Source: Nonomuraea sp. SYSU D8015
GTDB taxonomy: Bacteria; Actinomycetota; Actinomycetes; Streptosporangiales; Streptosporangiaceae
Direction of reading: 5' to 3'
Length of the DNA: 64,000 nucleotides
NCBI RefSeq assembly: GCF_008065375.1
Contig: NZ_VJYI01000033.1
Span: forward strand, 1-64,000
This document shows, piece by piece, positions 26,821-35,754 of this stretch; positions within the stretch are counted from its first letter, which is position 1; every line of letters begins with the position of its first letter. Position numbers and translations under genes: made by a program. The notes below the pieces were generated by a model, which saw nothing but the letters and a program-made list of their open reading frames with translations, did not search any database and had not been told where the DNA came from.

Positions 26821-27170
26821 GCCCCCTGCTCGACCCGCTGTCCCTCCACCAGGCGGACGAGGGATTCTGGGGCCGGCTCCAGACCGTCAACCGATCGGCC
26901 GTCATCTCGCACGCGGTCGAATGGATGGAGCGCCTCGGGCGGGTGGCCAACTTCGACCACACCGCGAGCGGCACCCGGCACGAGCACCGCGGGCGCGAGT
27001 TCGCCGACTCGGAGATCTACAAGATCATCGAGTCCATCTCCTCGGAGCACGCCCGCTCGGGCCCCAGCGCGCTCGACCAGATCGCCGAGGACGTCATCCG
27101 GCGGGGTCGCGGCGGCGCAGGAGCCCGACGGCTACCTGCACACGCTCTTCGGCCGCCCCTGGCAGGCTCC
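26815..27170 (+). pseudogene. Glycoside hydrolase family 127 N-terminal fragment
   Basis: The frame reads FWGRLQTVNRSAVISHAVEW, then NFDHTASGTRHEHRGREFAD and SEIYKIIESIS. After a one-base slip near 27110 it continues QEPDGYLHTLFGRPWQAPR. These are the opening blocks of GH127 beta-L-arabinofuranosidase-type enzymes. It stops abruptly at about 27170, exactly where a transposase tail on the other strand ends, so the rest was removed by that event. Confidence 0.68.
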
Positions 27171-28015
27171 CCGCGTGTCGACTTGGCGGGTGGCGGGAGA
27201 TCGGGGTGCGGCGGTCGGTGGACCTCGATCAGCCGGTCGACGACGCTGGCCCGCTGGCGGATCTGGGCCTGCAGTTCGCGACGGCGGGCGTTGCGGGCCG
27301 CGGTGATGTCCTTCAGGCTGATCGTGCGATTGGCCGGCTCCGGGCAGATCGCCCGGCACAGGAAGCGGTCGTGGTGGAAGACGCGGATCTCGGCCATGTC
27401 GCGGGGGTCGTAGCGGATGACGACGTCCTCGCCGACGTAGGCGGCCGGCACGGGGTCGAGGTAGCGCAGGGTCTGGAAGTGGATGCCGTCAGGGTGGATC
27501 TTGCGGGGTTTGGCCACGGTGAGCAGCAGCAGGTCCAGTTGGTCGAGGGAGTCGGGCATGCGGGGGATGAACTCACCGTCCTCCCAGCGTTGCTGCGGTG
27601 GCGTGCCGGTCTCGCTGTGCGGGGTGACGTTGTAGATCTCGCGGATGAAGGCGTTGATGGCGCTATCGAGTTCGGCCAGGCTGAGCCGGGCCTGACCGGC
27701 GCGGTCGTGGGTGCCGCGGGGTGCGTGGCCGGGCAGGGTCGGCAGGCACATCCGGTTGGAGGTGGAGAAGATCCGCTCCACTTCGCCGCGGCCACGGGGC
27801 TGGCCGTGAAGGGAGAAGTAGGCGCGGATGCGCAGGTCGGCCATGACCTGTTCCAGATGGGCCGAGGTGAAGTCGGAGCCGTGGTCGACGTGGAAGGCGT
27901 CCGGGATGCCGCACACGTGCCAGCCAGGCTCGCTCTTGCGCCAGATCGCCTGGCGGAAGGCCGGCGCGGTGGTCAGCGCTGAGGGTGCACCGAGGTTGAC
28001 CGCGTACCTCAACAC
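27160..28015 (-). pseudogene. Mu/TniA-type DDE transposase, C-terminal two thirds
   Basis: The frame opens without its N-terminus and has the second catalytic Asp in FHVDHGSDFTSAHLEQVMAD and the Glu in HGQPRGRGEVERIFSTSN. The Mu transposase C-terminal beta-barrel follows: RYLDPVPAAYVGEDVVIRYD, then AEIRVFHHDRFLCRAICPEP, and an RRRELQAQIRQRASVVDRLI tail. The first catalytic Asp and DNA-binding domain are missing. The open frame runs on to 27017, but that part is antisense to the GH127 fragment. Confidence 0.8.
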
Positions 28016-28131
28016 TGCTGGCCTACTCCGGCCACACCGCGGTCGCCTCGCTGGCCTGCTACGCCCCGAGTCTCCCGGATGCGCTGGCCCGCTGGCAGCA
28101 AGGTCGCGACCCCGCTGCGCGCCGCCGCTGA
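28012..28131 (+). pseudogene. Tyrosine recombinase C-terminal tail
   Basis: TLLAYSGHTAVASLACYAPS followed by LPDALARWQQGRDPA and RRR-stop matches the end of a phage-type integrase. It includes the GHT box and the Tyr nucleophile. It abuts the truncated end of the Mu-type transposase. Confidence 0.6.
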
Positions 28132-28139
28132 ACCGGCGA

Positions 28140-28360
28140 CGTCGTCTTCGGCCGTCGGGGCTCGGCCCCTAACGCCGCCGTGGACTCGATGCGCGCCACC
28201 GGGCGGTGCGTTGACGATGAGGTGCTGGCCCACATACCCTCGGCGCACAGCGAGAACATCAACTTCTTCGGGTCCATTGACGTCGACATCGAAGGCGAGC
28301 TGGCCCAGCTTGCCCCACTGGCTACCGGCCGCTGCGGGTGCGCGACACCCTCTTCTGACC
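28140..28360 (+). pseudogene. Tn3-family transposase C-terminal remnant
   Basis: The frame reads GRCVDDEVLAHIPSAHSENI, NFFGSIDVDIEGELAQLAP, and after a one-base slip YRPLRVRDTLF and a stop. HSENINFFG corresponds to the conserved H-x-x-x-N-x-x-G end of Tn3-type transposases. Only the last about 70 residues remain. Confidence 0.65.
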
Positions 28361-28583
28361 TGCCGAGTCGGCAAGGGCGCTGTCGTTCGGGTATCTGCTT
28401 GAAGGAAGAGTCGGGCAGTTTGATCAGGACGGGCAAGTCCGCAGCGGGCGGACCACGCCACACAGAACTCGTTGCTCTCGGTCCTGCATGATCCACTGCT
28501 CGCCCTCTACTGGACGCCTCGCAGGAGGCGGTGACGGTCCTGCGCCAGGCACTCCCGTCACCGTGATGAGGCGATAACTGGTT

Positions 28584-29555
28584 TCAGATGCGGGGCCGAA
28601 GGGTGCGCCGGACGGCGAGGCCGCCCAACGAGAGAGCGGGGATGAGCAGGATTCCCGCCTCGGTCCATTGGAACTGCCAGAACCTGTCCGCGGGGTGAAA
28701 CTCGGCCACCTGTCGATAGCCGTGGCTGAAGGCGCATCTGGCGTACTTCTTGGTCGTCTCGTCCGTCCCGCAGGGGCCGGCGAGCGCGAGCTCTCTCTCC
28801 TGAGCGGTGTACTTCACGCCGCTTCCGTCGATCCAGTAGCTCGTCACGTGCAGGGAGTCATCCGGTTCGGGCTCGTCCATGACCGCGGCCTGCACGACTC
28901 GCTCCGGTGTCGCGTAGAAGGATGGCGCCCTGAGGAGTCCGAAGAATGCTAACGCGCACACCGCCAGGGTCACCGCCATCGCCGGCAGGGTCCGCCGGAA
29001 CAGTGCGCCCGTGGCCAGGCCGAGCACGAACGCGGCCAGCCACCACGCCGCCGGCATGATGCCGACAACGCGGAACCAACTCATGTCGAAGCGGTCAACG
29101 TTGTAGGGGGGGACGTCGAAGGCGGCCAGCCACGGCTCCACGATGCCGGCCAGCACCAGCCCGCCGAGCGTGACCGCGGCACCGAGCCCGACGATCTTGG
29201 CCGCCAACCAGCGCCGCCGCGTCACCGACTGGGTCCAGGTCAGCTGGTGCGTGCCCTGCTCGAACTCCCGGGCCAGCAGCGGAGCACCCCAGAAAGCGCC
29301 GATCATCGCCGGGGCCAGCAGCGGAAGCCAGCCGAGGAGTTCACCCACCGACCGTATGCGCTCGTTCATCTCCACGAGGTAAGCGCTGCACGCGGGCGTG
29401 TCCGCCACGCAGTCGGCGGCCGGAGCGTTCTGGGCGGCGAAGTCGGCCGCGCCCAGAGCGCTGATGAGCAGAACCGCGCCGAGGACGGCCAGCAGCGCCG
29501 TGGTGAGGAGCACCTGCATGCGGTGCTGCCGCCAGGTAAGCCACAACACTTCCAT
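28584..29555 (-). CDS. ABC exporter permease (ABC-2 type)
   Basis: A 323-residue membrane protein with about six helices. It starts MEVLWLTWRQHRMQVLLTTA, typical of permeases in YtrA-regulated exporters. The first extracytoplasmic loop has a Cys pair (ADCVADTPACSAYL). LAREFEQGTHQLTWTQSVTR is the conserved cytoplasmic segment between helices 2 and 3. It is the last gene of a GntR-ATPase-permease operon, 13 nt after the ATPase gene. Such cassettes respond to cell-envelope stress or export small hydrophobic or peptide compounds; the substrate is unknown. Confidence 0.88.
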   Translation of the reverse strand: MEVLWLTWRQHRMQVLLTTALLAVLGAVLLISALGAADFAAQNAPAADCVADTPACSAYLVEMNERIRSVGELLGWLPLLAPAMIGAFWGAPLLAREFEQGTHQLTWTQSVTRRRWLAAKIVGLGAAVTLGGLVLAGIVEPWLAAFDVPPYNVDRFDMSWFRVVGIMPAAWWLAAFVLGLATGALFRRTLPAMAVTLAVCALAFFGLLRAPSFYATPERVVQAAVMDEPEPDDSLHVTSYWIDGSGVKYTAQERELALAGPCGTDETTKKYARCAFSHGYRQVAEFHPADRFWQFQWTEAGILLIPALSLGGLAVRRTLRPRI

Positions 29556-29568
29556 GTCTCCTTAGCGA

Positions 29569-30531
29569 TCAGGTAGTGGTCAGGGTCGGACGAGGCAGCG
29601 CCGTGGTGTCGGGGCGGCGCAGGTAGGCCAGCACCAGCTCCTCCAGGCTCACGCCGGATGCTCTCCATCGCGGGTCGTGCAACGGCGTTCCCGGACCGGT
29701 GCGGACCAGCAGGTCCGCCTGCCGTTCCCTGCGACTGTCGCTGATCACCGGCATCCGGGCCGCCATCCCGTCGGCGAGCTCAGCCGGACCGGACACCATC
29801 CGGTGGGCGGCGAGCAGCTCGTCGACCTCGCCGCTGATCTGGACCTGGCCGCGGTTGAGCACCACCAGCCAGTCGCAGGCGTTGGTCAGGTCGGACACCA
29901 CGTGGGAGGACAACACAACGGTCATCTGCGTCTCGGCCACCGCCGCCATCAGGGAGCGCATGACATCGTGCCGAGCCACTGGGTCGAGGTTGGCGAGCGG
30001 CTCGTCCATGACCAGCAGATCCGGTCGCTTGGCCACGGCGATGGTCAGCGCGACCTGTGCCTGCTGACCTCCGGAAAGCTTGCCGACCTTGCGGTTCAGC
30101 GGGATGTCCAGTTCCGCCAGTCGTTGCCTGGCTAGGGTGTCGTCCCAGCCCGGATTGAGATGGTGTCCGAAGCGGAGCATCTCAGCGACGGTGAAGCCGT
30201 CGTAGAGGGGTTTGTCCTGGGCCAGGAACGCCACTCGCGCGAGGGCTGCCGCCCTTTGCCCGACCGGTTCGCCGAAGACACGCACGCTGCCACGGGTTGG
30301 GGCGATCAGGCCGGCGACCAGATGCAGGAACGTGGATTTGCCCGCGCCATTTGGTCCGACGAGCGCGACGACCCGGCCGGCGGGGACGGACATCGTGCAG
30401 TCACGCAACGCCCATGTGCCCCGATACCGCTTGGCGAGCCTCATGGCCTCCAGAGCGGTGGGGCTCTTTGCGGGGGCGGTGAGCTCACCGGCTCCGCCGC
30501 CGAACATCCTCACTGTCCGATCCGCTGTCAT
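29569..30531 (-). CDS. ABC transporter ATP-binding protein
   Basis: A 320-residue ATPase. It has Walker A GPNGAGKST, Q-loop FLAQDKPLYD, signature LSGGQQAQVAL, Walker B LLVMDEPLANLDP and switch His in LSSHVVSD. A C-terminal extension of about 90 residues follows, as in CcmA-like ATPases of drug and lantibiotic-immunity exporters. Its ATG overlaps the stop of the GntR gene, and it pairs with the permease downstream. Confidence 0.93.
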   Translation of the reverse strand: MTADRTVRMFGGGAGELTAPAKSPTALEAMRLAKRYRGTWALRDCTMSVPAGRVVALVGPNGAGKSTFLHLVAGLIAPTRGSVRVFGEPVGQRAAALARVAFLAQDKPLYDGFTVAEMLRFGHHLNPGWDDTLARQRLAELDIPLNRKVGKLSGGQQAQVALTIAVAKRPDLLVMDEPLANLDPVARHDVMRSLMAAVAETQMTVVLSSHVVSDLTNACDWLVVLNRGQVQISGEVDELLAAHRMVSGPAELADGMAARMPVISDSRRERQADLLVRTGPGTPLHDPRWRASGVSLEELVLAYLRRPDTTALPRPTLTTT

Positions 30532-30920
30532 GCGATTCCCTCCTGGACGGAGTCGGCGAGCACCGAGGCAAACAGCGCCTCCATATCTCCTTGGTCGAGC
30601 CCCGCTTCACGGCAGCCGCGCACCCACTGGGCGAGATCGCGGCGGAGCCGGCTGTGATCGGCCGTGGATCCGCCACCCAGGGACCGCCGCACGAACGTGC
30701 CCAACCCGGGCCGGCCGACGACGAGGCCCTCGTGTTCCAGTTCGCGGTAGGCCTTGGCCACGGTGTTCGGGTTGATCGCGAGGTCGCTGACGACCTCTTT
30801 GATCGTCGGCAGCCGATCGCCCGGCATGAGCACACCGAGCCGCAAGGCGTGTTTGACCTGATGCACCAGTTGCAGATATGTCGCCACACCAGAGCTTGGG
30901 TCGAGGCGAAGCTTGATCAC
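30528..30920 (-). CDS. GntR-family regulator, YtrA type
   Basis: A 130-residue repressor with only a short effector tail, as in the YtrA subfamily. The winged helix is residues 10-75: YLQLVHQVKHALRLGVLMPG, DRLPTIKEVVSDLAINPNTV, AKAYRELEHEGLVVGRPGLG. The GTG at 30920 is 7 nt from a long inverted repeat that overlaps the ribosome binding site. YtrA regulators repress their own ABC exporter operon, and the gene order here agrees: it overlaps the ATPase gene by 4 nt. Confidence 0.93.
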   Translation of the reverse strand: MIKLRLDPSSGVATYLQLVHQVKHALRLGVLMPGDRLPTIKEVVSDLAINPNTVAKAYRELEHEGLVVGRPGLGTFVRRSLGGGSTADHSRLRRDLAQWVRGCREAGLDQGDMEALFASVLADSVQEGIA

Positions 30921-30927
30921 CGCAGTC

Positions 30928-30955
30928 CCCTTTTCCTATTAGCTTAGTAAAAGGG
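30928..30955. promoter_or_regulatory. YtrA-type operator
   Basis: An AT-rich imperfect palindrome with arms CCCTTTT...CTA and TAG..AAAAGGG. It lies directly before the GntR start and contains that gene's AAGGGG ribosome binding site. It stands out in this GC-rich sequence. Binding of the GntR protein would block both transcription and translation start (inference). Confidence 0.7.
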
Positions 30956-31139
30956 TATTAGCGCCCACGATCTTCGTCAACTTGCCCTCCTGGCCTCTCG
31001 CGCGGGTCGTCGTCGCCAATTCCCAAGAGCCCCAAGATCGAGGTTTCCAGCGGTTTTCCCCAACCAACCGGACGAGCGCGCCACCGGAACGACACGCTCG
31101 CCCGGCCTCCAAGGTCCGTGATGAGGGAGACGTCGCGCT

Positions 31140-31696
31140 GTGAGGGCAGCGATCCGCGCCATCGGCTCGCTGGCACTGGCACTGATCATGACTCCCGCAG
31201 CCCCGGCCGAAGCCGCCGGTATCGCGAACGTCCAGGTCACGGTCGCGATCAGGTCACGGTCGCGATGCGGGTGTTCCCGCTGGAGATCGTCGTTCTGAAC
31301 TCGGCCAGCCTCGGGACCACAGCCGCAGCGACAGGCTCAGCGCCTCCTGGGCACGATCACCCTCAATGACACCCGGGCCGGCAACCGGTCCTGATCAGCG
31401 ACGGTGTCGGCCACCGACTTCAAAATCGGCGCCGGCACGGCGCTGGAGACCATCGGCAAAGCTCACATTGCCTACTGGTCCGGCCCGGTCACCGCCCAAT
31501 CCGACGCGAGCACCCGAACCCCCGGCCAAGCCACCGCCGCGCGGAAGGTCGCACGACCGTGCCGGTGACCGCGTTTCGGACATCCAAGACCTCCCTCATC
31601 ACCAGCACCTCCACCAGTTGGCAGCCCACCTTGGTCATCACCGTCCCGGCCTCGGCCGTCTCCGGCACCTACACCGGCAGCCATTCGGTGGCCTGA
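31140..31696 (+). pseudogene. Secreted surface protein gene, multiply frameshifted
   Basis: It starts well: GTG at 31140 after GGGAGA, and a signal peptide VRAAIRAIGSLALALIMTPA with an APAEAA cleavage site. A perfect 17-bp tandem duplication (31233-31249 and 31250-31266) then shifts the frame. Other frames continue MRVFPLEIVVLNSASLGTTA, LGTITLNDTRAGNRS, TDFKIGAGTALETIGKAHIA, and VPVTAFRTSKTSLITSTSTS, ending PASAVSGTYTGSHSVA and a stop. The overall pattern resembles WxL-like or other small beta-sandwich exported proteins. Four or more frame changes make it a pseudogene. Confidence 0.6.
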
Positions 31697-31731
31697 ATTC
31701 TCCTGCCACGCCCAACCAGCCGCCCTGGGGG

Positions 31732-31960
31732 TTAGGCGCCTGGATCGGCCTGGTGGAAGGGCCGCAAGGCGCCGCCAACCTCTGCGCGGGTGAAGGCGTA
31801 GCGGCCCAGGAAGTTGATGTGGTCATAAGCGATGGGCGACAGCCGGGCGCACATCTCCTCGGTCGCCGGAAAGCCCTGGGCAGGCAGCTGCTTGACGGCG
31901 GCGTCGAGGTAGAGGCTGTTCCACCACACCACGGCGTTCAGCGCCAGGCCGAGAGCGCCG
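31732..31960 (-). pseudogene. Tn3-family transposase C-terminal fragment
   Basis: The minus strand encodes LGALGLALNAVVWWNSLYLD, AAVKQLPAQGFPATEEMCAR and LSPIAYDHINFLGRYAFTRA, ending at a stop at 31732. This is a textbook Tn3-family C-terminus (DHINFLGRY). Upstream of about 31970 the frame becomes antisense to a TetR gene, so the rest is lost. Confidence 0.8.
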
Positions 31961-31963
31961 AGC

Positions 31964-32620
31964 GTGGAGCGGATCGTGGCCGCCGCGGTCGCGATCGCCG
32001 ACGGCGAGGGTCTGTCCGCGCTGTCCATGCGCCGCGTCGCGGCCGACCTCGAGTCCGGCACGGCCTCGCTCTACCGGTACGTGACCAGCCGCGACGACCT
32101 GATCGACCTGATGATCCACACGGTGCAGGGGCAGCCGCCGCCGCTGTCCGGCGACTGGCGCGCCGACCTGGCAGCGGTGGCCCGCGACCTGGGCGCCACG
32201 CTGCTGCGGCACCCGTGGCTGGGCTCTGAGCTCGCCGGCCGCCCCGCTCTGGGCGCCAACTCGCTGCGCCGGCAGGACGTCGCGCTCGCCGCCGCCAGTG
32301 CGCTCATCCCCGACATCGCCCTGGCCGCCCATGCAGTGGGCGCGGTCCTGGCGTACGTGTTCGGCGCCGTCGCGGGAGAGGTGGCCGAAGAGCAGGCGCA
32401 GCGGCGCATCGGGCTCAGCAAGGACCAATGGCGGGAGAGCGTCGCCCCCTACATCCGCGACGTCATCTCGAGCGGCGACTACCCGCACTTCGCCCGCCGG
32501 GTCGTGGAGGCCGAGGACGTCGGGCCGGAGGAGAGCTTCGAGTTCGGCTTGGCGTGCGTGCTCGACGGGGTCGCGGCGGCCGTCGCCAGAGCTGGGACGG
32601 CAGGCGAAGCCCCAGGTTGA
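31964..32620 (+). CDS. TetR-family regulator, possibly shortened at the N-terminus
   Basis: A 218-residue frame from a GTG at 31964. The HTH is at residues 3-48: IVAAAVAIADGEGLSALSMR, RVAADLESGTASLYRYV. A TetR_C-type helical domain follows, with LAYVFGAVAGEVAEEQAQRR. Related regulators usually have 20-40 more residues before the first helix. Here that part is replaced by the Tn3 transposase end, so the start used may be a makeshift one, without a clear ribosome binding site. It is convergent with the FtsX-type permease gene. Confidence 0.82.
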   Translation: MERIVAAAVAIADGEGLSALSMRRVAADLESGTASLYRYVTSRDDLIDLMIHTVQGQPPPLSGDWRADLAAVARDLGATLLRHPWLGSELAGRPALGANSLRRQDVALAAASALIPDIALAAHAVGAVLAYVFGAVAGEVAEEQAQRRIGLSKDQWRESVAPYIRDVISSGDYPHFARRVVEAEDVGPEESFEFGLACVLDGVAAAVARAGTAGEAPG

Positions 32621-32677
32621 GCGGGATCGACACGGCCATGTGACCAGCCCGGCCGCTGACCGGCCGCTGTCGGCCGG

Positions 32678-34468
32678 TCAGGCTGTTTCGGCGCTGAGGG
32701 TCTGTGCCACCGGTCGGCGGGCCGCCAGGCGGGCGGGCAGGGCGGTGAGTGCCGCCGTCGCCAGGAGAGTCGCGAGTACGGCGCCGAGCAGCCAGGAGGA
32801 GGGGGGATCCACCGCATTCCTGGCGGCGAAGAGCGAGAGCAGGCCGATGCCCAAGGGGACGCCGATGACGGCGCCGGGCAGGCTGGGCAGGAGCTGGGCG
32901 GTGGACAGTCCCGCGGAGATCTGTCCGGGGGTGGCGCCGAGCGTGCGGGCGATGGCCATGTTCGCCCGGGCCTCCATGGCGGTGGTCCAGGTGAAGGTGA
33001 GGGTGTTCACGACGGCGAGGGCGATCAGGAGGATGGTGACGGCGAGCATCAACTGGCGGTCGTGCTCGCCGCGCAGGTTGGGCAGGGCGGAGGAACCGTC
33101 CAGGCCGTAGCCCCTCTCCGGCTGGGCGTAGAGGGTCAGCAGGGCGACGATCGCGATCACCGTGGTGGCGGTGGAGCACGCCTGCAGCACGGCGCGGCCC
33201 GGCCGGCGGGCGGTCAGCCGCAGCCCGAGCAGCAGCGGCGTGGGCAGCAGCGCGGACAGCGCGGTGAGCCGGGGTCGGTGACGGGGCTGGTGCGCGGTGG
33301 CGGTCAGCGCCGTGACGGTCGCCGTCCGCAGGGCGCGCAGCGTGGGACCCAGGGTGGACAGCACCGCCACCGCCACGGCGAGGACGGTCGCCGCGGCGAT
33401 GGCCAGGCCGGTCGGCCCGGCGGCGTCGCCGATCCGGCTGGCGGTGGGGCTGGCGATGGCGGGCGCGGTCAGGCGGGCGAGCGCCAGCCCCAGCGCGTCG
33501 CCGGCCAGAGCCAGCGCCAGGTACTCGGTGAGCAGGACGGTGGCGATCAGGCCGGGGGTGGCGCCGACGGCCTTGAGCAGCCCGGCCCGGCGTGTCTGCT
33601 CGACGGCGCGTCCCGAGGCCAGCGACGCCACTCCGGTGATGGCCAGGAAGCCGAGCAGCCAGCTGCCGACGAGCAGGATCGGCTGGCTGACCCTGAGGAT
33701 GGCCATGTCCCGCTCGGCTCTGAACTGCCAGGAGTGGAAGGTGATCCTGACGGTGGGGTCGCTGTGAGCGTCGATGAAGGGCTCGGTCGCGGCGGGGTCG
33801 CGCAGCTTCAGGTCCACGGCCAAGGTCACCGGGAGATCGTGGGACGAGGCCAGCGTCCGGGCATCCGATCGGGTCATCCAGGCCAGGCCGCTGTAGTCGC
33901 TGGGGCCGCCGCCGGGGCCGATCTGGGCCGCCCCGGGGTAGACGGAGGTGGCCGCGGTGACGGCGATCCCGACGACGGGGTACGACCGGCCGGCGATGGT
34001 GACGTGGTCGCCGACGCCGACGCCCAGCGCGGTGGCGAAGCCGCGTTCGAGGACCGTGCCGCCGGAGCGGACCCAACGCCCCGAGGTCACCAGCGGCCGG
34101 TTGACCGCGCCGGGCGTCTCGGCGAAGCCGTGTACCACCACGGGGGACGAGAGGGAATCGCGCGTGGTGAGGTCGGCGTAGACGATGCGATAGGGGCCAT
34201 GGTGGGCCATGACTCCGGGCTCGTTCGTCAGCGAGGCCAAGGCCGAGGTCACGGCGGGGCCCGTGTCTCCGGAGAGCGCCACCACGTCGGGCCCGGCGGT
34301 GGCCGCGCGGGTCTGTTCGTACAGCGCGTCGCTCACGTCGCGCAGGGACAGGCCCAGGGCCATCGTGGCGGTGGCCACGGTGACCGCGAGCATGAGCATC
34401 GCGGCCTGGACCTTGTGCCGGCGCATGTCAGCCAGCGCCAGGCGCACGACGAGCACGATGGAGCCCAC
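32678..34468 (-). CDS. FtsX/MacB-type ABC transporter permease
   Basis: A 596-residue permease from the GTG at 34468, with GGAGGG upstream. It is a tandem FtsX arrangement: one helix at residues 8-40, a large extracytoplasmic MacB-like domain to about 250 (VVVHGFAETPGAVNRPLVTS), then helices around 265-390. A second helix set follows near 430-590, with EARANMAIARTLGATPGQIS before the last helices. Such permeases couple to LolD/MacB-type ATPases for export or mechanotransmission across the envelope. Five nt separate it from the ATPase gene upstream. Confidence 0.92.
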   Translation of the reverse strand: MGSIVLVVRLALADMRRHKVQAAMLMLAVTVATATMALGLSLRDVSDALYEQTRAATAGPDVVALSGDTGPAVTSALASLTNEPGVMAHHGPYRIVYADLTTRDSLSSPVVVHGFAETPGAVNRPLVTSGRWVRSGGTVLERGFATALGVGVGDHVTIAGRSYPVVGIAVTAATSVYPGAAQIGPGGGPSDYSGLAWMTRSDARTLASSHDLPVTLAVDLKLRDPAATEPFIDAHSDPTVRITFHSWQFRAERDMAILRVSQPILLVGSWLLGFLAITGVASLASGRAVEQTRRAGLLKAVGATPGLIATVLLTEYLALALAGDALGLALARLTAPAIASPTASRIGDAAGPTGLAIAAATVLAVAVAVLSTLGPTLRALRTATVTALTATAHQPRHRPRLTALSALLPTPLLLGLRLTARRPGRAVLQACSTATTVIAIVALLTLYAQPERGYGLDGSSALPNLRGEHDRQLMLAVTILLIALAVVNTLTFTWTTAMEARANMAIARTLGATPGQISAGLSTAQLLPSLPGAVIGVPLGIGLLSLFAARNAVDPPSSWLLGAVLATLLATAALTALPARLAARRPVAQTLSAETA

Positions 34469-34473
34469 GACGT

Positions 34474-35214
34474 TCAGCCCTCCAGCCCGATCAGCCCGCC
34501 GAGCCCGCGCGTGTGGGAGCCGGCCAGCCGGGTGTCGTCGACGAACATCCCGTCGCGCATCGAGATCAGCCGGTCCGCGGTGGCCGCGACCCTTTCGTCG
34601 TGCGTGACGATCACGAGGGTCTGCCCCGCGGAACGCAGGGCCTCGAAGATGCGCAGCACGTCGAGCGTCGCCGCGGTGTCGAGGTTGCCGGTCGGCTCGT
34701 CGGCCAGGACGACCAGCGGGTCGTTGGCCAGCGCGCGGGCGATGGCGATGCGCTGACGCTGCCCACCGGACAGTTGCGACGGCAGATGCCGGGCACGGTC
34801 GGCGAGCCCGACCCGTTCCAGCAGCAGGCTCGCGCGGCACCCGGCCTCGCGCCGCGAGCGCCCGGCCAGCAGCACGGGCAGCTCCACGTTCTCGGCCGCA
34901 GACAACTCCTCCACCAGATGGAAGGCCTGGAAGACGAACCCCACCGACCGGCGCCGCAGCCGCGCCAAGGCCCGCTCGCTCAGGGTGTCGATGCGCCGCC
35001 CGGCCAGCCACGCCTCCCCATCGGTGGGCCGCTCCAAGCCACCCAGCAGGTGCAGCAGGGTAGATTTCCCGCAGCCGCTGGGCCCCATCACCGCCAGCAT
35101 CTGCCCCTGCGGCACCTCCAGGTCGACGGCGTCGACAGCGCGGACCCGGCTCTGCCCCTGACCATGATCCTTCACCAGGCCGCGGACCCGGACCACAGCA
35201 CTCGACACGTTCAT
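34474..35214 (-). CDS. MacB/LolD-type ABC ATPase
   Basis: A 246-residue ATPase. It has Walker A GPSGCGKST, Q-loop FVFQAFHLVEELSAAENVEL, signature LSGGQRQRIAIARAL, Walker B VVLADEPTGNLDTA and switch His VTHDERV. The QAFHL and TGNLD wording is typical of the MacB/LolD/FtsE class. It overlaps the PadR gene by 4 nt and is followed by its permease. Confidence 0.95.
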   Translation of the reverse strand: MNVSSAVVRVRGLVKDHGQGQSRVRAVDAVDLEVPQGQMLAVMGPSGCGKSTLLHLLGGLERPTDGEAWLAGRRIDTLSERALARLRRRSVGFVFQAFHLVEELSAAENVELPVLLAGRSRREAGCRASLLLERVGLADRARHLPSQLSGGQRQRIAIARALANDPLVVLADEPTGNLDTAATLDVLRIFEALRSAGQTLVIVTHDERVAATADRLISMRDGMFVDDTRLAGSHTRGLGGLIGLEG

Positions 35215-35744
35215 CCACCCTCAGCTCTGTCATCGCCCTTGGACCAGGCCCGCTCACAGGCCTCCAGCCAGCGCAGGTCCGCCTGCAACCGCAGCACGAC
35301 GCCCTCCAGCAGCAGGCCGGCGCCCGATCCCGCCGGCTCGGCCAGCGCCGCCCGCTGCGCCTCACGCAAGCGGCGCAGCAACTCACGACGCTGTGCCGCC
35401 ACCAGCTCGACCGGGTCGGCGAGCCGGGCCGCGGCGGCGGCCACGAGCTTGAGATGAAACTCCGCCAGGTCCGGTTTCGGCCAGCCCACCTCGGCCAGCC
35501 AGGCGGCCACCCGCTGCTGTCCGGCCGGTGTCAGCGCATAGACCTTGCGGTCGGGCCGCTCGGGAAGGCCGTCGGCCCGTTCGCAGACCACGAGCCCCGC
35601 CTTTTCCAGCCGGGCCAAGGTCACATAGATCTGACCGGGGTTCATCGACTCGCCCAGCGGGCCAAGACTCTGGCGCAGCCGAACGCGCAGGTTGTACCCG
35701 TGCGACGGCTCTTTGGCGAGCATCGCCAGCACTGCGTCCTGCAC
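35211..35744 (-). CDS. PadR-family transcriptional regulator
   Basis: A 177-residue protein. The N-terminal winged helix has VLAMLAKEPSHGYNLRVRLR, NPGQIYVTLARLEKAGLVV, and the C-terminal part is a dimerising helical region. The GTG at 35744 follows a GGGGGTTGGA stretch. PadR repressors next to ABC genes usually sense the exported compound. The three-gene operon PadR-ATPase-permease is translationally coupled at the first junction. Its promoter region is duplicated 1.7 kb away. Confidence 0.92.
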   Translation of the reverse strand: MQDAVLAMLAKEPSHGYNLRVRLRQSLGPLGESMNPGQIYVTLARLEKAGLVVCERADGLPERPDRKVYALTPAGQQRVAAWLAEVGWPKPDLAEFHLKLVAAAAARLADPVELVAAQRRELLRRLREAQRAALAEPAGSGAGLLLEGVVLRLQADLRWLEACERAWSKGDDRAEGG

Positions 35745-35754
35745 TCCAACCCCC

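Noticed and set aside
26188..28015. A functional TetR-glycosidase operon
   Set aside because: The GH127 frame is frameshifted and stops where transposase DNA begins.
33062..34756. 564-codon plus-strand open frame
   Set aside because: Antisense to the FtsX-type permease. GC-rich genes often leave the opposite strand open.
34469..35386. 5' extension of the FtsX permease frame
   Set aside because: It overlaps the ATPase and PadR genes in another frame. The GTG at 34468 has a good ribosome binding site.
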